Program-made: the position numbers and the translations under genes
DNA from: Verrucomicrobiota bacterium
Lineage (GTDB): Bacteria > Verrucomicrobiota > Verrucomicrobiia > Methylacidiphilales > JBCCWR01
DNA: 64,000 nucleotides
Assembly (NCBI GenBank): GCA_039192515.1
Contig: JBCCXA010000014.1
Location: 21,416 to 85,415, forward strand
Reading direction: 5' to 3'
Notes under the pieces: generated by a model
Database searches by the model: none
What the model was told of the DNA's origin: nothing
Seen by the model: the letters and a program-made list of their open reading frames with translations, nothing else
In this document: positions 47,495-55,631 of the stretch, one piece after another
How the letters are laid out: every line of letters starts with the position of its first letter
How positions within the stretch are numbered: the first letter of the stretch is position 1

Positions 47495-49342
47495 CTATTT
47501 CGTATAAGGCTCGATAGCCTCAATTTTTACTTTCTGAGCCTCTGAACCTTCCTCTTGTGGAACTTCTACGACATCACCAATCTTATGCTTGGCTAACGCC
47601 ATAGCCACAGGTGTCATATAGGAAATAATTCCTTTCTCTGGCGCACTATCCCATGCACCAAGAACTGTGTATGCCGTTTTCTGACCCGAGGCAAGGTAAC
47701 TAATTGTTACGGTTGTGCCTATATTTACCTCAGTGGTATCTACCTCTTTGAAATCAGTACCCTGGGCCTGTGTGAGCATGATCTCTAGCTCAGCTTTTCT
47801 CCGCATCAGAATCGTTTGCATTTCCTTAGCAGCTTTAAATTCCGCATTTTCTCGTAAGTCACCGTAAGAGCGCGCGATAGCAATTTCTCGGCTGTTTTGA
47901 GGAATCTTATGGTTAACAATCTCCTCAAGTTCTTTCTGACGAACACGCAAACTATCCCAAGATACGATAAGAGGCGAAGAATCCTCATCCTCACTATTTT
48001 CACGATCCCCAACAATCATTGGCTGAATAAATGGATAAAGCTTGACCATAGCAGCGAGCAATGAGCGTTTGTCCAGTTCTTCAAAAGCCGGGCTTAGAAG
48101 TATAGCTCTAGTAATATCACGAACTTCTTCGTCACTTGATTTAGAAAGCAAGTCCTTGAGGACCTTCTTGTCAGTCAAAATAAGATCTGCAAGGCGGGTT
48201 GCTTTCTTGATTCCGCCCATTTGGTCAAACTCAATGGCTGAAATAATGGCGAGAATAAATTGTGTATCAACTAGCTTTTCAAAAAAGCCGTTGCGATTCT
48301 TACAGATATATATCATGAAGTCAGGGCTAAGATTTCTTTCGCGAATCAAACGTTGGATAGTAAATAACACTTCATCAGCTCGCCCCTCATCTTCAAAGGC
48401 TTGAATAATCGCCTGGCCCATTTTACCAGAAGCGAATGGAAGTAGATCCAAGAACAACTCAGGCCACTGATCGCCCATGTTGCGGCGAGCTCTCGCCAAT
48501 ACCCTGGCTTGCTTTAGAGCAGGTAATTTCTCCATAAGCCCCGTCATCTGTTTTACATCCGATGGCAAGAATTTGGCAATGCCCCACGAGTCTTCATTCA
48601 ACTCCTTCCCCGCAATATCCAGTAATTCTTCCCTGACAAGAGATAGCTCTATAGCAGAAGCTACTTGAGATTTAGGAACTTTTTTAAGTAATGTATCAAT
48701 AGTCGTCTCAGCTTCGGCAAGAAATTCCATATCATCAATCTCTTTCCATACCTTCATAATGTTTTCAAGGGCCAGAGCTTTAGCTTTGACACCTTTGGCT
48801 TTATTAAACGTGCTTACGAGAGTCGCTTTAATATCCTGAGGTTGGTCATGAAGTGTGATACACTCTGATCGTTTAGAGGGCACTTCAAAATGAGGATCTT
48901 TCTTCATGGCACGTTTCGCACCATCCCAAAACTTCTTCCAATCGGCAGGTTCGATAACCTCTGGAACCAACGATAATTCTATTCTCTCAGCAGTAGCCAA
49001 CTTACCTAAGCTACCGACCGCCATCTTCATTAAACCCGTAACATCAGATTTAGCCATTTCTTTAACCTCGTCTAATGCCACCAAGACTTTGGCGTCAACA
49101 TGGTTGTCGGCTAAAGACGTTAGTGAATCTGCGGCATAACCGAATTCCATGGCATGACCGGGCTTATCACGAAAATCAATGATTATTTGGTTCAGAGTAG
49201 GATTCCATTCCTTGACTTGGCCAATACCCCAGCTTCTGTGTCGGCAGCAAGTATCTGGCTTAAGGTTTTCAAGTTTTGCCACTACGTGTGGAGGAACTAC
49301 GTCACTCTCTAATATCTGTTGGAGCTCTATATCTGTTTGCAT
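47495..49342 (-). CDS. greA: GreA-type transcription elongation factor with long N-terminal extension
   Basis: A 615-residue protein. The last 160 residues or so are a complete GreA: the coiled coil with the acidic tip RSYGDLRENAEFKAAKE and the FKBP-like C-terminal domain (IGTTVTISYLASGQKTAYTV, KGIISYMTPVAMALAKHKIGDVVEV). The tip acidic residues (Asp and Glu of GDLRENAE) that rescue backtracked polymerase are present. The first 450 residues form an extra, largely helical domain; long GreA forms of this kind are known from Chlamydiae and Verrucomicrobia, and the job of that domain is not known. It is divergent from the carotenoid-type operon. Confidence 0.9.
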   Translation of the reverse strand: MQTDIELQQILESDVVPPHVVAKLENLKPDTCCRHRSWGIGQVKEWNPTLNQIIIDFRDKPGHAMEFGYAADSLTSLADNHVDAKVLVALDEVKEMAKSDVTGLMKMAVGSLGKLATAERIELSLVPEVIEPADWKKFWDGAKRAMKKDPHFEVPSKRSECITLHDQPQDIKATLVSTFNKAKGVKAKALALENIMKVWKEIDDMEFLAEAETTIDTLLKKVPKSQVASAIELSLVREELLDIAGKELNEDSWGIAKFLPSDVKQMTGLMEKLPALKQARVLARARRNMGDQWPELFLDLLPFASGKMGQAIIQAFEDEGRADEVLFTIQRLIRERNLSPDFMIYICKNRNGFFEKLVDTQFILAIISAIEFDQMGGIKKATRLADLILTDKKVLKDLLSKSSDEEVRDITRAILLSPAFEELDKRSLLAAMVKLYPFIQPMIVGDRENSEDEDSSPLIVSWDSLRVRQKELEEIVNHKIPQNSREIAIARSYGDLRENAEFKAAKEMQTILMRRKAELEIMLTQAQGTDFKEVDTTEVNIGTTVTISYLASGQKTAYTVLGAWDSAPEKGIISYMTPVAMALAKHKIGDVVEVPQEEGSEAQKVKIEAIEPYTK

Positions 49343-49507
49343 TCACTTAAAAGAATTAGTGAAGCTGATGGTTTTTGCAACGGTAAACCTCATTTTCTCA
49401 CGCTTTTTGGCCTCTAAGCGCATAAAAATGTGTAAAAAACTGTTTTTTAAACCCTTTTCAGCTGCTTGACTGTAGGCTTTTATAGAAATTCTTGATCTTG
49501 CTTTCTC

Positions 49508-50407
49508 ATGCCTAACTATCTAGCTAAATCATATTTAGAAGCACAAAAGGTGACCAAACATCATGCCAAAAGCTTCTTTTTTGCCTCGATTCCTCTCAGC
49601 TCTGAAAAGAAGAAACACGCTTTCGCCGTCTACGCTTTCTGCCGCTATCTAGATGACAAGGTAGACCTAGCACTCAGTATAGAATCTCTAAACGTTGTGC
49701 TACATGAACTCAGAAATTTTGTAAATCGTGTCTTCAAAAATAACCTAGAAGATGAGGATTTAAAGTTACTTCCTTGGCTGCCTGCTTTCCAAAACACCGT
49801 GCTCGCCTGCCAAATACCTGAAAAGTACTTCCTGGACCTACTATACGGAGTTGAAATGGATCAAGGCCCCGTTTTCATTCAAGACTGGGAAGAATTGAAA
49901 ATATATTGCTACCATGTCGCAGGTGTCGTTGGGTTGATGATGACTCGAGTTTTTCAGTTAGAAGACAGAACTTATGAGAAACATGCTGTCGATTTAGGTA
50001 TAGCCATGCAACTTACTAACATTCTTAGGGATGTTGGAGAGGATCTAAGCCGTGGTCGTATTTACTTACCAGAGTCTGAGCTAGTTAATTTTGGTCTATC
50101 TCATGTTCAATTAAGAGAAAAAAAAGTGGATCCTGGTGATGAGAGTTGGAATGACTTCATGGCTTTCCAAATTCAAAGAGCGCGTAATTACTATGTCTCA
50201 TCTGAAGATGGCATCAACCATCTTGCCACAGACGGTTCACAATACTCAGTTTGGCTCATGCGTTTCATCTATGCTGCAATCTTAGATGAAATCGAAAGAG
50301 CTCAGTATGATGTCTTTGCAACACGTGCGAGCACGTCATTCTTCCAAAAGTTCCAGCTAGCTTGGCAAGCCTATAAAAAAATGAACAATGATAAGTCGCA
50401 AAAATGA
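49508..50407 (+). CDS. Phytoene/squalene synthase family protein
   Basis: A 299-residue head-to-head prenyl synthase that joins two C15 or C20 prenyl diphosphates. Both Asp-rich motifs are present: CRYLDDKVD (about residues 45-53) and NILRDVGEDLSRGRIYLP (about 177-194). The CYHVAGVVGLMMTRVFQ helix and the RIYLP end are closer to phytoene/dehydrosqualene synthase (CrtB/CrtM) than to HpnC/HpnD. It heads a three-gene unit whose other members are an acyltransferase and a glycosyltransferase, which suggests a C30 or C40 carotenoid; squalene for hopanoids is the alternative. Confidence 0.88.
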   Translation: MPNYLAKSYLEAQKVTKHHAKSFFFASIPLSSEKKKHAFAVYAFCRYLDDKVDLALSIESLNVVLHELRNFVNRVFKNNLEDEDLKLLPWLPAFQNTVLACQIPEKYFLDLLYGVEMDQGPVFIQDWEELKIYCYHVAGVVGLMMTRVFQLEDRTYEKHAVDLGIAMQLTNILRDVGEDLSRGRIYLPESELVNFGLSHVQLREKKVDPGDESWNDFMAFQIQRARNYYVSSEDGINHLATDGSQYSVWLMRFIYAAILDEIERAQYDVFATRASTSFFQKFQLAWQAYKKMNNDKSQK

Positions 50408-51141
50408 TTACGGCAAAACATCATTGGTTAGCAGATGCTTTGATCTACCGCTACCTAATAGGACTCTGCAGAAAGCGATTCCATTCGGTTAAAGTCAAAG
50501 GTCTAGATCACCTTGATCTTCTTGATCCAATGACACCTGTCATAGCAATAGCTAATCATACAAATTGGTGGGATGGCTTTATGGCTTACTTTCTCTCAAA
50601 AAAAATGAAGGATCACCAAATTCATCTCATGATGGAGCACAAACAAATGCAGCATTACTCTATCTTCCGACACATAGGAGCTTTCTCCGTAGAGCTAGAT
50701 TCTAAAATAAAGTCTGCAAAATCATTGCACTATGCCGTTAGAGTCTTACAAAAACCAAGCAGTTTAATGTGGATTTTCCCACAAGGTTCTATGGTATCGC
50801 CTCACGCCCCTCTCAAATTCAAGCCTGGCTTGGATTTTCTCATTAAAAAGACACCGCAAGTACAACTCATGACCATTGCCTTTCGTTATGAATTTCTGAG
50901 AGAAGATCGACCTCAAGCCTTAGTACTTATTGATCAGCCACAATTGATTACTCCTTCCTCAACAGCCTCACCAGAGGATCAACTACACCAATGCTGTGAA
51001 AAGCTCTTTCAGGATCTTAAGGCGCATACATTAGATGACTACCAAAGTCTTCTTGCACCGCAGCTATCGATTAATAAAAAATGGGAAAAATTCCTCTTCA
51101 CCATACGTGGAGAATCCTCCATATTTAAACAGAACAATTGA
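50404..51141 (+). CDS. PlsC-type acyltransferase
   Basis: A 245-residue acyltransferase. The catalytic HxxxxD motif is seen in IANHTNWWDGFMAYFLS, and the downstream substrate motif in MWIFPQGSMVSPHAP. It is like lysophospholipid acyltransferases. Its ATG overlaps the stop of the synthase gene by 4 bases (ATGA), so the two are translationally coupled. In staphyloxanthin-type pathways an acyltransferase ends the route by acylating the glycosylated carotenoid; that role is plausible but inferred. Confidence 0.85.
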   Translation: MITAKHHWLADALIYRYLIGLCRKRFHSVKVKGLDHLDLLDPMTPVIAIANHTNWWDGFMAYFLSKKMKDHQIHLMMEHKQMQHYSIFRHIGAFSVELDSKIKSAKSLHYAVRVLQKPSSLMWIFPQGSMVSPHAPLKFKPGLDFLIKKTPQVQLMTIAFRYEFLREDRPQALVLIDQPQLITPSSTASPEDQLHQCCEKLFQDLKAHTLDDYQSLLAPQLSINKKWEKFLFTIRGESSIFKQNN

Positions 51142-51155
51142 TCTCAAGATACATT

Positions 51156-52301
51156 ATGGATCTCTATTTTCTTCTTCAGTTTGGTCTACTCTTCCTCCTC
51201 TTACTGATCAGTGTTCATTTTCTCATTAATACTTTTGTCTTTCAATCCCCATCACTTATGGATGAAAAGGTAAATGAGCACGAATATCCACTCATCTCTA
51301 TTCTCATACCCGCGCGCAATGAAGAAAATAATCTTAGAAGCTGCTTAAATAGTATGGTCCAACAATCCTATCCAAAGTTAGAAATTTTTATTCTCGATGA
51401 TCAATCTACTGACAAAACACCCGACATTATTAAAGAGTTTACTAAGGACGATTCCCGTATCGCTTATCTCCCAGGAAAAAAATTACCAAAGAACTGGACA
51501 GGGAAAGCTTGGGCTTGTCACCAACTAGCAGAGAAAGCCAAAGGAGAGTATATCGTCTTTACGGACGCCGACACCATTCATAACCCGCATTGTATTTTAA
51601 GCGCTTACCACCAAGCGATTGATGATAAAGCCGACCTTTTATCGCTCTGGCCTCGCCAACTGTGTAAAACTTGGTCTGAAATACTTGTGGTGCCTTTCAT
51701 CTATGTCCTACTACTTACCTTTTTGCCTCATTGGATGGGTGGTCGTTTCAAAAGCCTAGGGGCAGCCAACGGTCAATTTCTTTTCTTTAGAAGAAAAGCT
51801 TACCGTAATATCAAAGGCCATGATTCAGTCCGCAATCATCTGGTCGATGACGTCGCTCTTGCCCGTTTAATAAAGATACGAGGCTATAACTTAAAAAATA
51901 AAGATGGTTCGGATTTTATCACTTGTCGTATGTATACAAATTTCAAGGACCTTTGGTCAGGATTCTCCAAGAACCTTCGCGCAGGGCATGACTCCTCTCT
52001 TGTAAGCTTTCTAACACTTAGTTTCCTACAATTTTTTTTATACCTCATGCCATTCCTTTTGGTTCTTGCTCACCTTTTAGGCATTGAGCCCATAGCCAAA
52101 TATAAGTCCCTATTTGGTATTTGTATTTGCCAATGTGGTGTGATCATCGCTATGCGCTGCGCCATGAGTGTTGTATACCGGCATCATATACTCTCAGCTT
52201 TTTTGCACCCCCTTGGACAAATCCTTACCCTCGTCATAGCCCTTAACTCTTGGAGACTCTATGCCTTTGGCCGTGTCTTCTGGAAGGAACGTAAATACTA
52301 A
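51156..52301 (+). CDS. Family 2 glycosyltransferase (CrtQ/HpnB-like)
   Basis: A 381-residue inverting glycosyltransferase with an N-terminal membrane segment and C-terminal membrane segments (about residues 290-340). It has SILIPARNEENNLRSCL, the nucleotide-sugar site FILDDQSTDKT, LPKNWTGKAWACHQLAEKA, the DxD metal motif VFTDADTIHNP and a QxxRW-like region (RNHLVDDVALARLIK). The NWTGKAWACHQL block is typical of carotenoid and hopanoid-linked glycosyltransferases. It starts at ATG 51156, or at TTG 51138, which would overlap the acyltransferase stop by 4 bases. Confidence 0.85.
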   Translation: MDLYFLLQFGLLFLLLLISVHFLINTFVFQSPSLMDEKVNEHEYPLISILIPARNEENNLRSCLNSMVQQSYPKLEIFILDDQSTDKTPDIIKEFTKDDSRIAYLPGKKLPKNWTGKAWACHQLAEKAKGEYIVFTDADTIHNPHCILSAYHQAIDDKADLLSLWPRQLCKTWSEILVVPFIYVLLLTFLPHWMGGRFKSLGAANGQFLFFRRKAYRNIKGHDSVRNHLVDDVALARLIKIRGYNLKNKDGSDFITCRMYTNFKDLWSGFSKNLRAGHDSSLVSFLTLSFLQFFLYLMPFLLVLAHLLGIEPIAKYKSLFGICICQCGVIIAMRCAMSVVYRHHILSAFLHPLGQILTLVIALNSWRLYAFGRVFWKERKY

Positions 52302-52338
52302 GAGAATCTGCTTCACTATTAAGTGGATTTCTCTCTTA
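52299..52338 (+). terminator. Stem-loop at the end of the synthase-acyltransferase-glycosyltransferase operon
   Basis: The stop codon is part of a stem: TAAGAGAA (52299-52306) pairs with the TTCTCTCTTA stretch at 52329-52338, with an inner CACT/AGTG pair. It is a plausible terminator, although a pyrimidine run of Cs, not Ts, follows. Confidence 0.5.
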
Positions 52339-52585
52339 TCCCCCCATTAAAATAAAATGCCTATCGGCTCGAGTTAAACATAAAAACAATCAGTAAATTC
52401 AAGATATGCGTAAGACCTTGTTTCTTCTAAGGTTCGGCTAGCTACTAGCCAGTTAGCTCAAGCATTTGTGTAATCAGGCAATTTTAAGGAATAACCTTAG
52501 TTAAATATTAACTTCAATTTAGAAAAAAAAAATTTATTAGGTATTGAAAAGCTATGGATGTTACTTCTAGTATCTATACATAGTG

Positions 52586-55500
52586 ATGATCGGGCAGGAA
52601 GAGTCAAGCTCAGCACTCCATGTGGATAATAACAACCTAAATCCAACCCATGTTATAGGGGTTGGAGCCTCCGCAGGTGGGCTTGAGGCCCTACAGATTT
52701 TATTCAAGGATCTACCCGCCAACACCAACATGGCTTTTATAGTCATACAACATTTATCGCCCGATTATCGTAGCCTAATGGTTGAATTACTTGCTAAGTG
52801 CTCGACCATGACGGTTCTCAGAGCCGAGAATGGACTGCGGATACAAGCCAATCATGTCTATCTCATCCCCCCAAAAAATAATCTCACCATCAAAGACTCC
52901 ACCTTATACTTAACTGAGACCTATGCTAAAGATGGTCTAAATCTACCAATTGATATCTTTCTACATTCACTAGCCGCTGACTATCTCGATAAGGCTATTG
53001 CTATCATACTTTCAGGCACAGGTAGCGATGGAACAAAAGGCATTCGAGAAATTAAATCAAAGTCCGGCCTCGTTATTGTTCAAGATGAAATCTCCGCGAA
53101 ATTTAGTGGCATGCCTAATAGCGCTATTGCAACTGGATTGGCAGATCACGTATTACCTATCCATGATATCCCCCTTAAAATTAAGCAGATAGCATTCCCG
53201 AATCAAGCAATCAACTACATTTCCACAAAAGATAAGAGCAGCCATCATGATGATGATGATGATGACAGTTCGCTCGACCGAAGCGGAATAGAAAAAATAC
53301 TTCGCTTAGTACGTTCTGAAACACGCATCGACTTCACACCATACAAAGAAACCACTATATACAGGCGTATTCAGCGACAAATGTCTGAGAACCATATTCA
53401 CTCCGTCGATGAATACCTTCTTTTCCTGGAGCATAAAAAGCAAGAGCTCCATAACTTAGCTAAAGATTTACTTATTCGCGTTACTCGATTTCTTCGCGAC
53501 GCTTCTGCTTTTGAAAGCCTACGCAGATTGGCTATCCCTGAATTGGTGACTGAAGCGAGCAGGACTGGAATACTAAGAATTTGGGTATGCGGCTGTGCTA
53601 CGGGAGAAGAGGCTTACTCTCTAGCTATGCTCATCGAAGAAGAGCTCGCTAAAATATCTCTGCGACTTGATGTTAAAATCTTTGCGACAGATGCAGACAG
53701 AGAGAGTATTGAGTTTGCTGGTAATGGAATTTACCCACCCAGTGCAGTGGAAGATATGCCTGAGTTATATTTAAAAAAATATTTTTCTCGCAGTGGAAAT
53801 AACTACCAAATCAATCGCTTTATCAGAGATCGGGTTATCTTTGCTGTGCAAAACATCCTCCGCGACCCCCCTTTTACGCGAATTGATTTAGTGACCTGTA
53901 GGAATTTATTGATTTACATCAAGCCGGATTACCAGAAGAAAGTGCTCTCCTATTTTAACTTTGCTCTTAGGAATAAAGGGATTCTCTTCTTAGGGTCGAG
54001 CGAAACCATTGGAGAACTCAATCTTTCATTTGATACTATAGATCTCAAATCAAAGCTATTCCGTAAAAATAATGCTAACCGCCTTTATATGGGTGGTATG
54101 TTGTCAGAGACGACAACACATGACGTTTCAACCTACAGATCAACACTTCCACCGAAAGGGATCACCGTTTCCACTAAAACAGCCTCTCCTCGCTGGTGGC
54201 AATCTGTGATAACCTCGCTCATTAACGACCAGGCTGCTACTTGTTTTATCATTAATCATGCGAATGAAATATTACACAGTTTTGGCGAGCCAGAGAAATT
54301 TCTCAAAGTCCAGCCAGGAAAAGCCAGTCTCAATCTCATAAATCTATTACCTAGGGAGATGGGTGTGCTTCTATCCTTAGCTTTAAATAAATCAAGGAAG
54401 TCGGGTAAAACAGCGGAAAGCTCATCCATCAAATTAACAGAGTTAAGTGAAGGAAATACTGAATATCGATTGCGAGCTATTCCTCTCAATGATGAAGACT
54501 CTACTGACCAAGTTCTTGCTATCATCGAATCTTGTCACGTAAAAGATCCCATAGAAGACACAGAACCCATTCAACTAACTTCACAAACTGAGCAGCGCAT
54601 AGCCGATCTCGAGCAAGAACTAGAATCAACACGCGAAAGTCTTCAAGCTGCTATAGAGGAGACAGAAGCTTCTAATGAAGAACTTCAAGCTACCAATGAG
54701 GAACTCATTGCTTCTAATGAAGAGCTTCAAAGCACGAATGAAGAATTAGAGTCTGTCAATGAAGAGCTCCACACACTCAATTCGGAATATCAAGAAAAGA
54801 TCCAAGACCTCACCGACCTGAATGATGATATCAACAATCTATTGCAAACCACTGATCTTGGACTGCTTTTACTAGATACTTCTATGTGTATCAGACGCTT
54901 CACTATGGCTCTGACGAGAGAGATAAATATTTTACCTCATGATGTAGGTCGTCCACTGAGTGACTTATCCCACCCCATCATTGCCAAAATACTCCCTGAA
55001 GCAGAGGAAGTTATATCCACCAGGAAGCCTGTTGAAAAGACTATCAAACTAAATAGACGCACCTGGTATCTTGTTCGGGTGACTCCATTTGAAACTCAAG
55101 AGGGCGAAAACCAGGGACTTGTCATAACAGTCATTAATGTTACCCAGGTCAAGAACCAGGAGGATCAAATACGCAAAGACCTACAGAAGTTCAAAAAGGC
55201 AGAACAAATTAAAGAAGTCATTTTGAATTCCTTACCTTCGCATATCGCTATTCTAGATAACAAAGGTATCATCACAGATGTCAATGATGCTTGGAGAAAG
55301 TTCGGAGACGAAAATGGCCTACAAGATGAACATTCATGTATAGGCACTAGCTATTTCAACGCAGTAGAATCTGCTGATGGCTTTTGTACTAAAGAAAAAT
55401 CAAATGTAGTCGAAGGACTCAAAAAGATACTAATGGGAGGCTCAAAACACTTCAGCTTAGAATATCCGTGTCATTCAGAAACTGAAGAGCGCTGGTTTCG

Positions 55501-55609
55501 TATGGATATTGCTCCACTGATCGTTTCTAGGAAAGTAATCGGTGCTGTTGTTATGCATACTAATATTACTCTAGAGTTTGATGCCAGAAGTTTACAATCC
55601 TCCGGTTAG
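52586..55609 (+). CDS. CheB-CheR-PAS fusion protein
   Basis: A 1007-residue signalling protein. Order: CheB methylesterase (about 15-210; Ser in GVGASAGGLEAL, His in VIQHLSPDY, Asp in SGTGSDGTKG), a linker with six Asp residues, a CheR methyltransferase (about 230-500; TRFLRDASAFE, WVCGCATGEEAYSLAM, DLVTCRNLLIYI), a PAS-like region, a coiled coil with a seven-residue SNEEL/TNEEL repeat, and one or two PAS domains. No receiver domain precedes CheB and no kinase domain is present. Such fusions modulate signalling by methyl-group chemistry on receptors or partners; none is nearby. GTG at 52583 is another possible start. The hybrid kinase follows after 22 bases. Confidence 0.93.
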   Translation: MIGQEESSSALHVDNNNLNPTHVIGVGASAGGLEALQILFKDLPANTNMAFIVIQHLSPDYRSLMVELLAKCSTMTVLRAENGLRIQANHVYLIPPKNNLTIKDSTLYLTETYAKDGLNLPIDIFLHSLAADYLDKAIAIILSGTGSDGTKGIREIKSKSGLVIVQDEISAKFSGMPNSAIATGLADHVLPIHDIPLKIKQIAFPNQAINYISTKDKSSHHDDDDDDSSLDRSGIEKILRLVRSETRIDFTPYKETTIYRRIQRQMSENHIHSVDEYLLFLEHKKQELHNLAKDLLIRVTRFLRDASAFESLRRLAIPELVTEASRTGILRIWVCGCATGEEAYSLAMLIEEELAKISLRLDVKIFATDADRESIEFAGNGIYPPSAVEDMPELYLKKYFSRSGNNYQINRFIRDRVIFAVQNILRDPPFTRIDLVTCRNLLIYIKPDYQKKVLSYFNFALRNKGILFLGSSETIGELNLSFDTIDLKSKLFRKNNANRLYMGGMLSETTTHDVSTYRSTLPPKGITVSTKTASPRWWQSVITSLINDQAATCFIINHANEILHSFGEPEKFLKVQPGKASLNLINLLPREMGVLLSLALNKSRKSGKTAESSSIKLTELSEGNTEYRLRAIPLNDEDSTDQVLAIIESCHVKDPIEDTEPIQLTSQTEQRIADLEQELESTRESLQAAIEETEASNEELQATNEELIASNEELQSTNEELESVNEELHTLNSEYQEKIQDLTDLNDDINNLLQTTDLGLLLLDTSMCIRRFTMALTREINILPHDVGRPLSDLSHPIIAKILPEAEEVISTRKPVEKTIKLNRRTWYLVRVTPFETQEGENQGLVITVINVTQVKNQEDQIRKDLQKFKKAEQIKEVILNSLPSHIAILDNKGIITDVNDAWRKFGDENGLQDEHSCIGTSYFNAVESADGFCTKEKSNVVEGLKKILMGGSKHFSLEYPCHSETEERWFRMDIAPLIVSRKVIGAVVMHTNITLEFDARSLQSSG

Positions 55610-55631
55610 ATCATTCAAACTAACTTAACTC

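Noticed and set aside
49466..49490. Possible promoter TTGACT with TATAGA before the synthase gene
   Set aside because: The spacing is about 10 bases, too short for a sigma70 promoter.
53247..53265. GAT trinucleotide run in the CheB-CheR gene as a phase-variation site
   Set aside because: The run is short, and gain or loss of whole triplets would not change the frame; it only encodes an Asp-rich linker.
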